Part shown: piece after piece, positions 1 to 5,469 of the stretch
How positions within the stretch are numbered: the first letter of the stretch is position 1
Layout: each line of letters begins with the position of its first letter
Assembly (NCBI GenBank): GCA_023428785.1
Contig: JAEYWU010000074.1
Coordinates: 1-5,469, forward strand
Direction of reading: 5' to 3'
From: Pseudomonadota bacterium
GTDB lineage: Bacteria > Pseudomonadota > Alphaproteobacteria > Caulobacterales > Caulobacteraceae
Length of the DNA stretch: 5,469 bases
Notes under the pieces: generated by a model
Databases searched by the model: none
What the model was told of the DNA's origin: nothing
The model's input: only the letters and a program-made list of their open reading frames with translations
Position numbers and translations under genes: made by a program

Positions 1-424
1 GATTGGCAGGGGCCGGCGTCGCTTCAGCCGGCGTTTCCGGACCGGTCAGGGGCGGCGGGCGCTGGCCCGGCGTCTCTGGCGGCGGGGCCAGATCGACGTC
101 GGAATCGTTCGGATCGAAGATTTCGATCTCGGTATCGCGGTTCAGGGCCTCGGCCTCGGGCGTCGAGCCTGCGGCCGCGCCGGATTCCCCCACCACCGGC
201 GGCGCCTCGCCCGGCGCCCGGACACCGGCGCGATAGAACAGGATCACGGCGATGATCAGGACCAGAAGCACCACCGCCGATACGATCAGGGTGATCGGCA
301 CGGGCGGACGCCCGCCGCTGCGGCCATAGCCGCGCGCATCGAAACCCGACCGGTCGAACGGCAGGTCGTCGTCGTTCTTGGGCGTATAGGGACCGCGCTC
401 GGGATCGGGCCGTTCGTAGGACAT
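1..424 (-). CDS. FtsN-like / SPOR-domain bitopic membrane protein, N-terminal part (3' end outside window)
   Basis: Reading the minus strand from the ATG at 424-422 gives 141 open codons that run off the left edge. Residues 1-42 are hydrophilic and acidic, beginning MSYERPDPERG, and would lie in the cytoplasm. Residues about 43-64 (from PVPITLIVSAVV to LFY) form one strong membrane helix followed by R residues. Residues about 70-141 are rich in Pro, Ala, Gly and Glu, as in an extended periplasmic linker. The start is supported by GAGGCG a few bases upstream; the ATG inside that stretch is out of frame and hits a stop at once. This topology, next to dgt, matches my recollection of the Caulobacter FtsN-like division protein, which has a C-terminal peptidoglycan-binding SPOR domain. 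That domain is not in view, so the family is inferred. Other single-span proteins with a Pro-rich linker (TonB-like, for example) cannot be excluded. It lies 82 nt downstream of dgt on the same strand. Confidence 0.6.
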   Translation of the reverse strand, partial: MSYERPDPERGPYTPKNDDDLPFDRSGFDARGYGRSGGRPPVPITLIVSAVVLLVLIIAVILFYRAGVRAPGEAPPVVGESGAAAGSTPEAEALNRDTEIEIFDPNDSDVDLAPPPETPGQRPPPLTGPETPAEATPAPAN

Positions 425-477
425 CAGGTTCGCCTCATGGTCTGGCTGGCCGCGACGAATCGCAACCTCAGCCGCGG

Positions 478-506
478 AGTCTAGCCCAACCCTGCCCTGT
501 TCCGAA
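478..506 (-). promoter_or_regulatory. Putative housekeeping sigma promoter for the FtsN-like gene
   Basis: On the minus strand TTCGGA (506-501) is followed after exactly 17 nt by TAGACT, within GCTAGACT (485-478). The first six bases match the GCTANA core of the Caulobacter sigma-73 -10 consensus (GCTANAWC), but the last two do not; the -35 only partly resembles TTGACG. The predicted transcription start is near 470, leaving a leader of roughly 45 nt with a GAGGCG ribosome site before the ATG at 424. The -35 abuts the dgt stop codon (509-507), so the gene could be transcribed independently of dgt, though read-through is also possible. Confidence 0.35.
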
Positions 507-1688
507 TCATAGTTCCGGCTCGTCCACAACGCCGAAAAGCCTTCGATGCTCCTCGAAGGCGAAGAGATCGGTCATCCCGGCCACATAGTCGCAGACCGAG
601 CGGGCGCGTCGCTCGGCCCCGCCGGTCAGGGCGCGCACCGTCCACTCCTCCGGCATTTCGGAGGGCTGGTTCATATAAAGTCCGAACAGGTCATCGACCG
701 TCCGCGCGGCGCGGTCGCGCATGATGTTGATCCGGTCGTGCCGATACATGCGCTCGAACAGGAAAGCCCGCAGTCGCGCCAGGTCCTGGAGCATGGCGTC
801 CGAAAACTGGATCATCGCCCGTGAGGCCAGCCGCACGTCCTCGGCTGTCTCGACGCCGTCGGCCGCAAGTCTGCGTCGGGTCTCGACCAGGACGTCGTCG
901 ATCATCGCCCCGATCATGCGCCGCACGGCTTCGATCCCGACCATCCGGTCATCCAGCCCCGGCCAGTCGGCTTGGACCCCCTTCACGATCGGCCCGATCA
1001 ACGGCACCTCGGACAGTTCACCTAACCCGAAAAGGCCCGCCTGTAGGCCGTCGTCCACGTCGTGGTTGTTGTAGGCGATGTCGTCGGCCACGGCCGCCGC
1101 CTGGGCCTCCAGCGAGGCGAAGGTCGAGGTCCTGAGGTCCCAGAGCTCCAGATATTCGGCCACCGCCCGCCAGGCCGGCTCGTCCAGCCGGTGGCTGATC
1201 GGCCCGTTGTGCTTGATGACGCCCTCCAGCGTCTCCCAGCTCAGATTGAGGCCCAGAAACGCCGGATAGCGCCGCTCCAGGCGAGTCACAATGCGGAAGG
1301 TCTGGACGTTGTGATCGAACCCGGCCCAGGGCTCCATCAGAGCCCGCAGCCGATCCTCGCCCGCATGGCCGAACGGTGGATGTCCCAGGTCATGCGCCAG
1401 AGCCACCGCCTCGGCCAGATCGTGATCCAGGTTCAGCCCGGCCGCCAAAGACCGGGCGATCTGGGCGACCTCCAGGCTGTGCGTCAGGCGCGTGCGGTAG
1501 TGATCGCCCTCATGGGCGATGAAGACCTGCGTCTTGCCCTTCAGGCGGCGAAACGGCGTGCAGTGGATGATCCGGTCACGGTCGCGCGCAAAGACTGTGC
1601 GCGTCGCCGAGGGGGCCTCGGCATGCAATCGACCCAGCGTCCGATCCGGGTCGGACGCACAGGCTGAGAGCGCATTCCTTGACGTCAT
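507..1688 (-). CDS. dgt: Deoxyguanosinetriphosphate triphosphohydrolase-like protein (type 2 dGTPase, HD domain)
   Basis: The 393-residue product belongs to the HD-superfamily dNTPases, cytoplasmic metal-dependent enzymes that split dNTPs into deoxynucleosides and inorganic tripolyphosphate and so trim dNTP pools. The N-terminal block RDRDRIIHCTPFRRLKGKTQ (36-54 region) and GDHYRTRLTHSLEVAQ (61-76) are family signatures. Metal-binding candidates are H70, H99-D100 in ALAHDLGHPPFGH, and an Asp of the ADDIAYNNHDVDDG block (202 or 203); H104 and H108 are the usual accompanying histidines. The C-terminal MTDLFAFEEHRRLF motif is also typical. The length fits the shorter type 2 class (about 380-400 residues) rather than E. 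coli Dgt (about 505). The ATG at 1688 is the only reasonable start and places the conserved N-terminus correctly, although its ribosome site (GGTGG) is weak. It is divergent from erpA across 62 nt. No inactivating change is visible. Actual nucleotide preference cannot be read from sequence. Confidence 0.95.
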   Translation of the reverse strand: MTSRNALSACASDPDRTLGRLHAEAPSATRTVFARDRDRIIHCTPFRRLKGKTQVFIAHEGDHYRTRLTHSLEVAQIARSLAAGLNLDHDLAEAVALAHDLGHPPFGHAGEDRLRALMEPWAGFDHNVQTFRIVTRLERRYPAFLGLNLSWETLEGVIKHNGPISHRLDEPAWRAVAEYLELWDLRTSTFASLEAQAAAVADDIAYNNHDVDDGLQAGLFGLGELSEVPLIGPIVKGVQADWPGLDDRMVGIEAVRRMIGAMIDDVLVETRRRLAADGVETAEDVRLASRAMIQFSDAMLQDLARLRAFLFERMYRHDRINIMRDRAARTVDDLFGLYMNQPSEMPEEWTVRALTGGAERRARSVCDYVAGMTDLFAFEEHRRLFGVVDEPEL

Positions 1689-1692
1689 CCGT

Positions 1693-1733
1693 GGGCCACC
1701 GACGGAGGGCCCTTCCGTGCGGGCCCGTGGCCC
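1693..1733. repeat. Nested inverted repeats in the dgt-erpA divergent spacer
   Basis: GGGCCAC (1693-1699) and GTGGCCC (1727-1733) are perfect reverse complements. Inside them lie two copies of the palindrome GGGCCC (1707-1712 and 1721-1726) and the arms ACGGA (1702-1706) and TCCGT (1714-1718). The 41-nt element fills most of the 62-nt space between the two start codons. It could be a regulator's operator or a structured leader in the dgt and/or erpA mRNA. GC-rich DNA produces such repeats by chance, so function is uncertain; the repeats themselves are directly visible. Confidence 0.5.
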
Positions 1734-1735
1734 CT

Positions 1736-1741
1736 CATATA
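1736..1741 (-). promoter_or_regulatory. Possible -10 element for dgt
   Basis: The only AT-rich patch in the divergent spacer reads CCTATATG on the minus strand (1743-1736), sharing the CTANAW core of the Caulobacter -10 consensus. Transcription from it would begin near 1729 and give dgt a leader of about 40 nt containing the inner inverted repeats. No good -35 is present at 15-18 nt spacing; it would lie within erpA codons. On the plus strand the same patch sits too close to the erpA ATG to serve as its promoter unless that transcript is almost leaderless. Confidence 0.2.
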
Positions 1742-1746
1742 GGGCG
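1741..1746 (+). promoter_or_regulatory. Ribosome binding site that decides the erpA start
   Basis: AGGGCG lies 4 nt before the ATG at 1751. An in-frame ATG at 1679 would add 24 residues that do not resemble the family, would overlap the dgt start and has no comparable site, so the 1751 start is preferred. Confidence 0.6.
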
Positions 1747-1750
1747 CACG

Positions 1751-2083
1751 ATGAGCCTGAAACCCGTCATTCTCGCCGAAAGCGCCGCCCGCCGCCTCGC
1801 AGACCTCTCGAAAGCAGAGGGCAAGGCCCTGATGCTGCGCGTCGCCGTCGATGGCGGCGGCTGCTCCGGCTTCCAGTACAGGCTGGATCTGGTCGAAGCC
1901 GCCGAGCCCGACGACATCCGCGTCGAGCGCGATGGTCAGACCGCGCTGGTCGACGACGTCTCCCTGCCCTTCCTGGCCGGCTCGGAGATCCAGTTCGTCG
2001 ACGAACTGCTCGGCGCCCAGTTCAAGATCGTCAATCCGAACGCGGTCGCGAACTGCGGATGCGGGGTCAGCTTCTCGATCTAA
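1751..2083 (+). CDS. erpA: Iron-sulfur cluster insertion protein ErpA (A-type carrier, HesB/IscA/SufA family)
   Basis: The 110-residue protein is a complete A-type Fe-S carrier, which receives clusters from scaffold systems in the cytoplasm and passes them to apo-proteins. The three family cysteines are present: C38 in GGGCSGFQY and C102 and C104 in the C-terminal NCGCGVSFSI. Intermediate conserved parts include the GSEIQFVDELLGAQFKIVNP stretch (about 77-96). GCSGFQY resembles ErpA more than IscA or SufA, which usually differ after the first Cys, so ErpA is the preferred name; an IscA/SufA-type role cannot be fully excluded. Length matches the family (about 105-115). The gene is divergent from dgt, an arrangement I recall from other alphaproteobacteria, and convergent with lolD. 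No other Fe-S assembly gene lies in the window. Confidence 0.93.
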   Translation: MSLKPVILAESAARRLADLSKAEGKALMLRVAVDGGGCSGFQYRLDLVEAAEPDDIRVERDGQTALVDDVSLPFLAGSEIQFVDELLGAQFKIVNPNAVANCGCGVSFSI

Positions 2084-2124
2084 ATCCGGTATCCGCAGCG
2101 AATGCGGCTCACAGGCACCCGGAT
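2084..2124 (+). terminator. Stem-loop structure directly after the erpA stop codon
   Basis: An inner perfect stem CCGCA (2093-2097) / TGCGG (2103-2107) with loop GCGAA sits between outer arms ATCCGG (2084-2089) and CCGGAT (2119-2124). It starts at the base after the erpA stop. No U-run follows, so it is a weak intrinsic terminator candidate; it may instead protect the 3' end of the erpA mRNA or act with Rho. Confidence 0.3.
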
Positions 2125-2181
2125 GGCGTGCAAATCCCCGGGGAAACATCCGGCAACCATCTGATTGCGATAGATTTGTTG

Positions 2182-2198
2182 TGGCCAGGCGGCCATTT
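2182..2198 (+). terminator. Second weak terminator candidate downstream of erpA
   Basis: TGGCC (2182-2186) and GGCCA (2191-2195) form a perfect 5-bp stem with loop AGGC, extendable by a G-U pair, and are followed by TTT (2196-2198). The stem is short and the T-run minimal. It lies about 100 nt past the erpA stop. Confidence 0.25.
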
Positions 2199-2310
2199 CA
2201 TCCTCGCCCTGGTGGCGGCGGCTACGCTGCCGACGCATTCGGGTCTTTCACATCGTGAGACGCTTCTCCGCCCAGCGAAGGTGGACGACGTGGCGCGTGC
2301 GCCGCCTGCC

Positions 2311-3012
2311 TCAGTAGGCGTGGCTCTCCGCCGCCCGCTCTTCCAGATGTCCGTCCTTGAGAGCGAAGACGCGATCCATGTGGCCCGCCAACTCCATGTT
2401 GTGGGTCGCGATCAGGGCGCCCACGCCGGTGGACCGCACCAGTTCGTGCAGGGCGCCGAATACCGCCTGGCTGGTGGCCGGGTCGAGATTGCCGGTCGGC
2501 TCGTCCGCCAGCAGGAGCCGCGGCCGGTTGGCCAGGGCGCGGGCGATGGCGACCCGCTGCTGCTCACCGCCTGACAGCTGGCCCGGCTGGTGCGTCATGC
2601 GCTCGCCGAGCCCCAGCCTCGTCAGCATTTCGGACGCCAGCGCCCGGGCCTCGGCCTGCTTCAGCCCGCCCATGCGCAGAGGAAGCGCCGCATTATCCAC
2701 AGCATCGAACTCCGGCATCAGGTGGTGGAACTGGTAGACGAAGCCGATCTTGGCCAGACGCAGCCGCGTGCGGCCCCGCTCGTCCAGCCCGCCGGTGTCC
2801 TCGCCCTCGATGATGATGGTCCCGGCGTCCGGCCGCTCAAGCAGGCCGGCGGCGTGCAGTAATGAAGACTTGCCCGAGCCCGACGGCCCGATCAGGCCCA
2901 CGACCTCACCGGGCATCACCTTCAGGTCCACGCCTTTCAGCACTTCCAGCCGCTTGTCGCCGGTGACGTAGGAGCGGCTAAGTCCGGTGATTTCCAGCAG
3001 GGCGTTACTCAT
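2311..3012 (-). CDS. lolD: Lipoprotein-releasing system ATP-binding protein LolD
   Basis: This 233-residue ABC ATPase powers release of outer-membrane lipoproteins from the inner membrane to the carrier LolA. All nucleotide-binding motifs are intact: Walker A GPSGSGKS (42-49), Q-loop Q94, signature LSGGEQQ (146-152), Walker B LLLADEP (166-172) with catalytic E171, D-loop GNLD (174-177) and switch H204. FVYQFHHLMPEF (91-102) is characteristic of LolD and separates it from the related FtsE and MacB ATPases. Length equals that of E. coli LolD. The ATG at 3012 is chosen over an in-frame start at 3063 because it restores the family N-terminus, has GGAGG upstream, and gives the 8-nt overlap ATGAGTAA with the lolC stop. 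It is the last visible gene of the proS-lolC-lolD operon, and translational coupling to lolC is likely. No lolE follows it. Confidence 0.96.
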   Translation of the reverse strand: MSNALLEITGLSRSYVTGDKRLEVLKGVDLKVMPGEVVGLIGPSGSGKSSLLHAAGLLERPDAGTIIIEGEDTGGLDERGRTRLRLAKIGFVYQFHHLMPEFDAVDNAALPLRMGGLKQAEARALASEMLTRLGLGERMTHQPGQLSGGEQQRVAIARALANRPRLLLADEPTGNLDPATSQAVFGALHELVRSTGVGALIATHNMELAGHMDRVFALKDGHLEERAAESHAY

Positions 3013-4294
3013 AGCGCAGCGCCTCCACCGGATCGATCCGTGATGCGCGCCAGGACGGCGCAAGCGCCGCCAGCGCCGACAGCACCAGGGCCGCGCCCGC
3101 GATGATGATCACCTCGGCCCACTCGATGCGGGCCGGGATGGCGTCGAGGAAATAGATCTCGGGCGGGAAGAGCGACCGCCCGATCAGGCCCTCGATGAAG
3201 TGCTGGATCGGGGCGATGAACAGGCAGAACAGTACGCCCAACACGAAGCCGATCAGGGTCCCTGCCGCGCCGATCGAGAAACCGGCCACCAGGAAGATCC
3301 GAAGGATCGCCCCCTGCCCGGCCCCCATCGTCCGCATGATGGCGATGTCGCGGGTCTTGTTCTTAACCAGCATCACGATGCCGGAAATGATGTTCAGCGC
3401 CGCGACCAGCACGATCAGCATCAGGATGAGACGCATCACCGTCCGCTCGACGGCCAGCGCCCCGCGCATGGTCGAGTTCTGGGTGGTCCAGTCCAGCACC
3501 ACGGCCTGCGGTCCCAGAATCTCGCGCAGACGCTGGGTGGTCTCCGGCGCCCGCTCGGGTCGGTCGATCCGCACTTGGATCATGTCCCACATGCCCTCGC
3601 GGGCGAAGAACAACTCGGCCTGATCGATCGGCATGTAGATCATGACCTGATCAAAGGTCGCCACGCCCGTCGTTACGACCGCTTGCACGAGATAGGTTTT
3701 TTCAAGGGGCGCCGTCCCGAAGGCCGTTCCTCCTCCCTGAAGAGATACCAGCGTCAGCGGGTCGCCAATCCCGATTCCGAGGCGCGCCGCCAGGCCCTCG
3801 CCCACGACAATCCCGTCGCCGCCGTAGTCTCCCTCGCCAAAGGCGTCGAGCGAGCCAATGCGAAGTCCCTCCGATCCAATGGTCGTATCGCGCAGGTCTT
3901 CTGGTCGCATGGCCCGCACCAGCCCGGGAGCGGTCGCGCCTCCAGGGCCGTAGACGAAGGTTTCCGACTGGATCAGGGGCGTCGCCTCATCTACTTCGGG
4001 CAAGGTCCGCACACGTTCCAGCGTCTGCTCGCGTCCCGCCCCGGACAGCATCTGCCCTTGGACATAGACATGCCCGTCCACGGCCAGCAGGCGGTTGATC
4101 AGCTCGGACGTAAACCCGTTCATCACCGACATGACGATGACCAGCACCATCACGCCCAGCATGATGCCGATGAAGGAGATGATCGCGATCAGGGCGATGC
4201 CGCCCTCCTTGCGCCGCGCCCGAAGGTAGCGCCAGGCCAGGCCCAGTTCCCAGGCCGAGAACGGCTTGGCGGGCTTGATGTTCAGATCGCTCAC
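3005..4294 (-). CDS. lolC: Lipoprotein-releasing ABC transporter permease, LolC/LolE family (LolC/LolF-like)
   Basis: The 429-residue inner-membrane protein is the permease that, with LolD, extracts outer-membrane lipoproteins. A membrane helix at about 33-56 (IALIAIISFIGIMLGVMV) is followed by a large periplasmic domain (about 60-285) and three C-terminal helices near 285-311, 332-362 and 393-412; this is the LolC/E topology. The conserved SVMNGF (56-61), DIAIMRTMGA (316-325) and final PSWRASRIDPVEALRYE blocks match the family. GTAFGTAPLEK (189-199) aligns by eye with the LolC hook loop that recruits LolA, keeping the central Pro. The start is GTG at 4294, overlapping the proS stop by 4 nt (GTGA), with AAGGTGAG upstream. 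As only one permease gene is present, it may form a homodimer like LolF or pair with a distant partner; 'lolC' is a family-level name. Confidence 0.92.
   Translation of the reverse strand: MSDLNIKPAKPFSAWELGLAWRYLRARRKEGGIALIAIISFIGIMLGVMVLVIVMSVMNGFTSELINRLLAVDGHVYVQGQMLSGAGREQTLERVRTLPEVDEATPLIQSETFVYGPGGATAPGLVRAMRPEDLRDTTIGSEGLRIGSLDAFGEGDYGGDGIVVGEGLAARLGIGIGDPLTLVSLQGGGTAFGTAPLEKTYLVQAVVTTGVATFDQVMIYMPIDQAELFFAREGMWDMIQVRIDRPERAPETTQRLREILGPQAVVLDWTTQNSTMRGALAVERTVMRLILMLIVLVAALNIISGIVMLVKNKTRDIAIMRTMGAGQGAILRIFLVAGFSIGAAGTLIGFVLGVLFCLFIAPIQHFIEGLIGRSLFPPEIYFLDAIPARIEWAEVIIIAGAALVLSALAALAPSWRASRIDPVEALRYE
3022..3026 (-). promoter_or_regulatory. Ribosome binding site of lolD inside lolC
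   Basis: GGAGG on the minus strand lies 9 nt before the lolD ATG and is encoded by the end of lolC (the VEA codons of its C-terminal motif). It supports the 3012 start. Confidence 0.6.
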
Positions 4295-5469
4295 GCACTC
4301 ACCTTCGAAAGCGCCTCGGCCAGAGGCAGGCTCAGCTTTTCACCGGTCGCGCGGCGCTTCAGCTCGACCACGCCGTCGGCCAGGCCCTTGGGCCCGATGG
4401 TCAGCTGCCACGGCACGCCGATCAGGTCGGCGGTGGCGAACTTGCCGCCGGGACGTTCGTCGGTGTCGTCATAGAGTACGTCCTTGCCGGCGCCCTCGAG
4501 CGCGGCCACGGCTTCCTCACACGCGGCCGAACAGGCCTCGTCATTGGCCCGAAGGTTGATCACGACCACGTCGAACGGCGCCACGGCGTCCGGCCAGATG
4601 ATGCCGCCCTCGTCATGGCTGGCCTCAATGATCGCACCCAGCAGGCGCGAGACGCCTACGCCGTAGGAGCCCATGTGGACCTCAGTGTCCTGGCCGTCGG
4701 GCCCGGCGACCTTGGCCTTCATCGGGGCCGAGTACTTGGTTCCGAAATAGAAGATGTGACCGACCTCGATGCCACGGGCGGTCAGGCGATCACCCTCTTC
4801 CGTCTGGCTCTCGAACGCCGAGGCGTCGTGCATCTCTTCGGTCGCGGCGTACATCGAGGTGCGCTCGTCGACGATAGCCTGCAGGTCGTCCCAGTCGACG
4901 CCCGCGCCGGGCGCCGGCATCTCGACCAGCTTGCGGTCACAGAAGACCTGGCTCTCGCCGGTATCGGCCAGGACGATGAACTCATGGCTCAGGTCGCCGC
5001 CGATCGGACCGGTGTCGGCGCGCATCGGCACGGCCTTCAACCCCATCCGAGCGAAGGTGTTCAGATAGGCGACGAACATCCGATTATAGGCCCGGCGCGC
5101 CGAGGCCTCGTCGATGTCGAAGCTATAGGCGTCCTTCATCAGGAACTCGCGGCCACGCATCACGCCGAAGCGCGGACGGCGCTCGTCGCGGAACTTCCAC
5201 TGGATGTGGAAGAGATTCAGCGGCAGGGCCTTGTAGCTCTTCACATAGGCACGGAAGATGTCGGTGATCATCTCCTCGTTGGTGGGACCGTAGAGCAGCT
5301 CGCGCTCGTGGCGGTCCGTGATGCGCAGCATCTCGGGCCCATAGGCGTCATAGCGCCCAGACTCGCGCCACAGGTCCGCCAACTGCAGCGTCGGCATCAG
5401 CAGCTCGACCGCGCCGGCACGCACCTGCTCCTCGCGCACGATCTGCTCGATCTTGCGCAGCACCCGCAG
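4291..5469 (-). CDS. proS: Prolyl-tRNA synthetase, alphaproteobacterial type without large editing domain (5' end outside window)
   Basis: The 392 visible residues are most of a class II prolyl-tRNA synthetase, which charges tRNA-Pro with proline in the cytoplasm. Reading is open to the right edge: the codons at 5469-5464 (CTG CGG) continue the frame, and the GTG at 5463 is an internal Val, not the start. About 45-50 N-terminal residues are probably missing. Counting from 5463 as residue 1: MPTLQLADLW RESGRYDAYG is at 23-42, TNEE at 61-64, motif 2 FRDERRPRFGVMRGREF at 91-107, GGDLSHEF at 155-162, and motif 3 GSYGVGVSRLLGAI at 265-278. The anticodon-binding domain occupies about 295-390. Only about 75 residues separate SHEF from the HIFYFGTKYS block, compared with the roughly 180-residue INS editing domain of E. 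coli ProS, so this is the short form. Its stop overlaps the lolC start by 4 nt. Confidence 0.96.
   Translation of the reverse strand: MRVLRKIEQIVREEQVRAGAVELLMPTLQLADLWRESGRYDAYGPEMLRITDRHERELLYGPTNEEMITDIFRAYVKSYKALPLNLFHIQWKFRDERRPRFGVMRGREFLMKDAYSFDIDEASARRAYNRMFVAYLNTFARMGLKAVPMRADTGPIGGDLSHEFIVLADTGESQVFCDRKLVEMPAPGAGVDWDDLQAIVDERTSMYAATEEMHDASAFESQTEEGDRLTARGIEVGHIFYFGTKYSAPMKAKVAGPDGQDTEVHMGSYGVGVSRLLGAIIEASHDEGGIIWPDAVAPFDVVVINLRANDEACSAACEEAVAALEGAGKDVLYDDTDERPGGKFATADLIGVPWQLTIGPKGLADGVVELKRRATGEKLSLPLAEALSKVSA
4298..4305 (-). promoter_or_regulatory. Ribosome binding site supporting the lolC GTG start
   Basis: AAGGTGAG on the minus strand precedes the GTG at 4294-4292, with AAGG 7 nt from the start codon. 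It lies within the last codons of proS, consistent with coupled translation through the GTGA overlap. Confidence 0.6.

Larger units (their letters stand above)
2084..2310. other. Convergent intergenic region between erpA and lolD, no convincing gene
   Basis: These 227 nt separate the stop codons of erpA (plus) and lolD (minus). They contain the two weak hairpins listed separately and a short inverted repeat GGCGC/GCGCC (2292-2303) just past the lolD stop. The part around 2130-2200 is visibly less GC-rich than the flanking genes. Short open frames exist on both strands but lack the strong third-position GC bias of the genes here, and none is recognisable. I see no tRNA, insertion sequence end or attachment site. 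Confidence 0.6.

Noticed and set aside
201..218. GGCGCC repeated with a 6-nt gap, a potential hairpin in the FtsN-like gene.
   Set aside because: It lies in the Pro/Ala/Gly linker codons, where GC-rich repeats arise readily, and no regulatory context is apparent.
1679..1684. TTGACG on the plus strand as a -35 box for erpA.
   Set aside because: It matches the -35 consensus, but no acceptable -10 lies 15-19 nt downstream. It also overlaps the dgt start codon region.
1680..1687. The 8-bp palindrome TGACGTCA over the dgt start codon.
   Set aside because: A single short palindrome that includes coding bases, with no repeat nearby; chance is the simplest explanation.
2080..2196. A 38-codon minus-strand frame in the erpA-lolD spacer, starting MAAWPQQIYR, with GAGG 5 nt before its ATG.
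   Set aside because: The ribosome site is attractive, but third-position GC is only about two thirds against roughly nine tenths expected for genes here; its stop overlaps the erpA end and it resembles nothing known. A conserved reading frame in relatives would revive it.
1519..2574. A 351-codon plus-strand frame across dgt, erpA, the spacer and lolD.
   Set aside because: It crosses four annotated regions in a wrong frame, is Arg/Pro-rich and has no recognisable domain.
3200..4474. A 424-codon open frame on the plus strand opposite lolC and the end of proS.
   Set aside because: It is an antisense shadow: its product is His/Gln/Arg-rich low-complexity sequence with no family motif, while the minus strand carries a full LolC/E protein. 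Long antisense frames are expected at this GC content.
5461..5463. GTG as the proS start codon.
   Set aside because: The codons to its right continue the frame to the window edge, and the fragment begins inside the conserved LRVLRKIEQ region, so the true start is outside the window.

Overview
The window looks like ordinary chromosomal housekeeping DNA from a GC-rich alphaproteobacterium, most likely of the Caulobacterales (Caulobacter/Brevundimonas type). This rests on high GC at third codon positions, an alphaproteobacterial prolyl-tRNA synthetase lacking the large editing insert, a proS-lolC-lolD operon with a single Lol permease gene, and a type 2 dGTPase gene divergent from an A-type Fe-S carrier gene. 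Genus placement is inference from recalled families, not from a search.

Layout, left to right. Positions 1-424 (minus) hold the first 141 codons of a bitopic membrane protein with a Pro/Ala-rich periplasmic part, probably an FtsN-like SPOR-domain division protein; its 3' end is outside the window. An 82-nt gap carries a plausible Caulobacter-type housekeeping promoter for it. Positions 507-1688 (minus) encode the HD-domain dNTP triphosphohydrolase Dgt. A 62-nt divergent spacer full of inverted repeats separates it from erpA (1751-2083, plus). A 227-nt convergent spacer (2084-2310) has two weak hairpins and no convincing gene. Positions 2311-5469 are one minus-strand operon, read proS, lolC, lolD, with start/stop overlaps of 4 nt (GTGA) and 8 nt (ATGAGTAA); proS is cut at its 5' end by the window edge.

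Functionally the genes cover translation (ProS), lipoprotein extraction from the inner membrane toward the outer membrane (LolC-LolD), Fe-S cluster delivery (ErpA), dNTP pool control (Dgt) and probably cell division (the SPOR-type protein). No mobile element, CRISPR array, tRNA, rRNA or evident novel system was seen. The points most worth a second look are the regulatory spacers, the lone Lol permease with a LolC-like hook, and a possible gene-order breakpoint between erpA and lolD.
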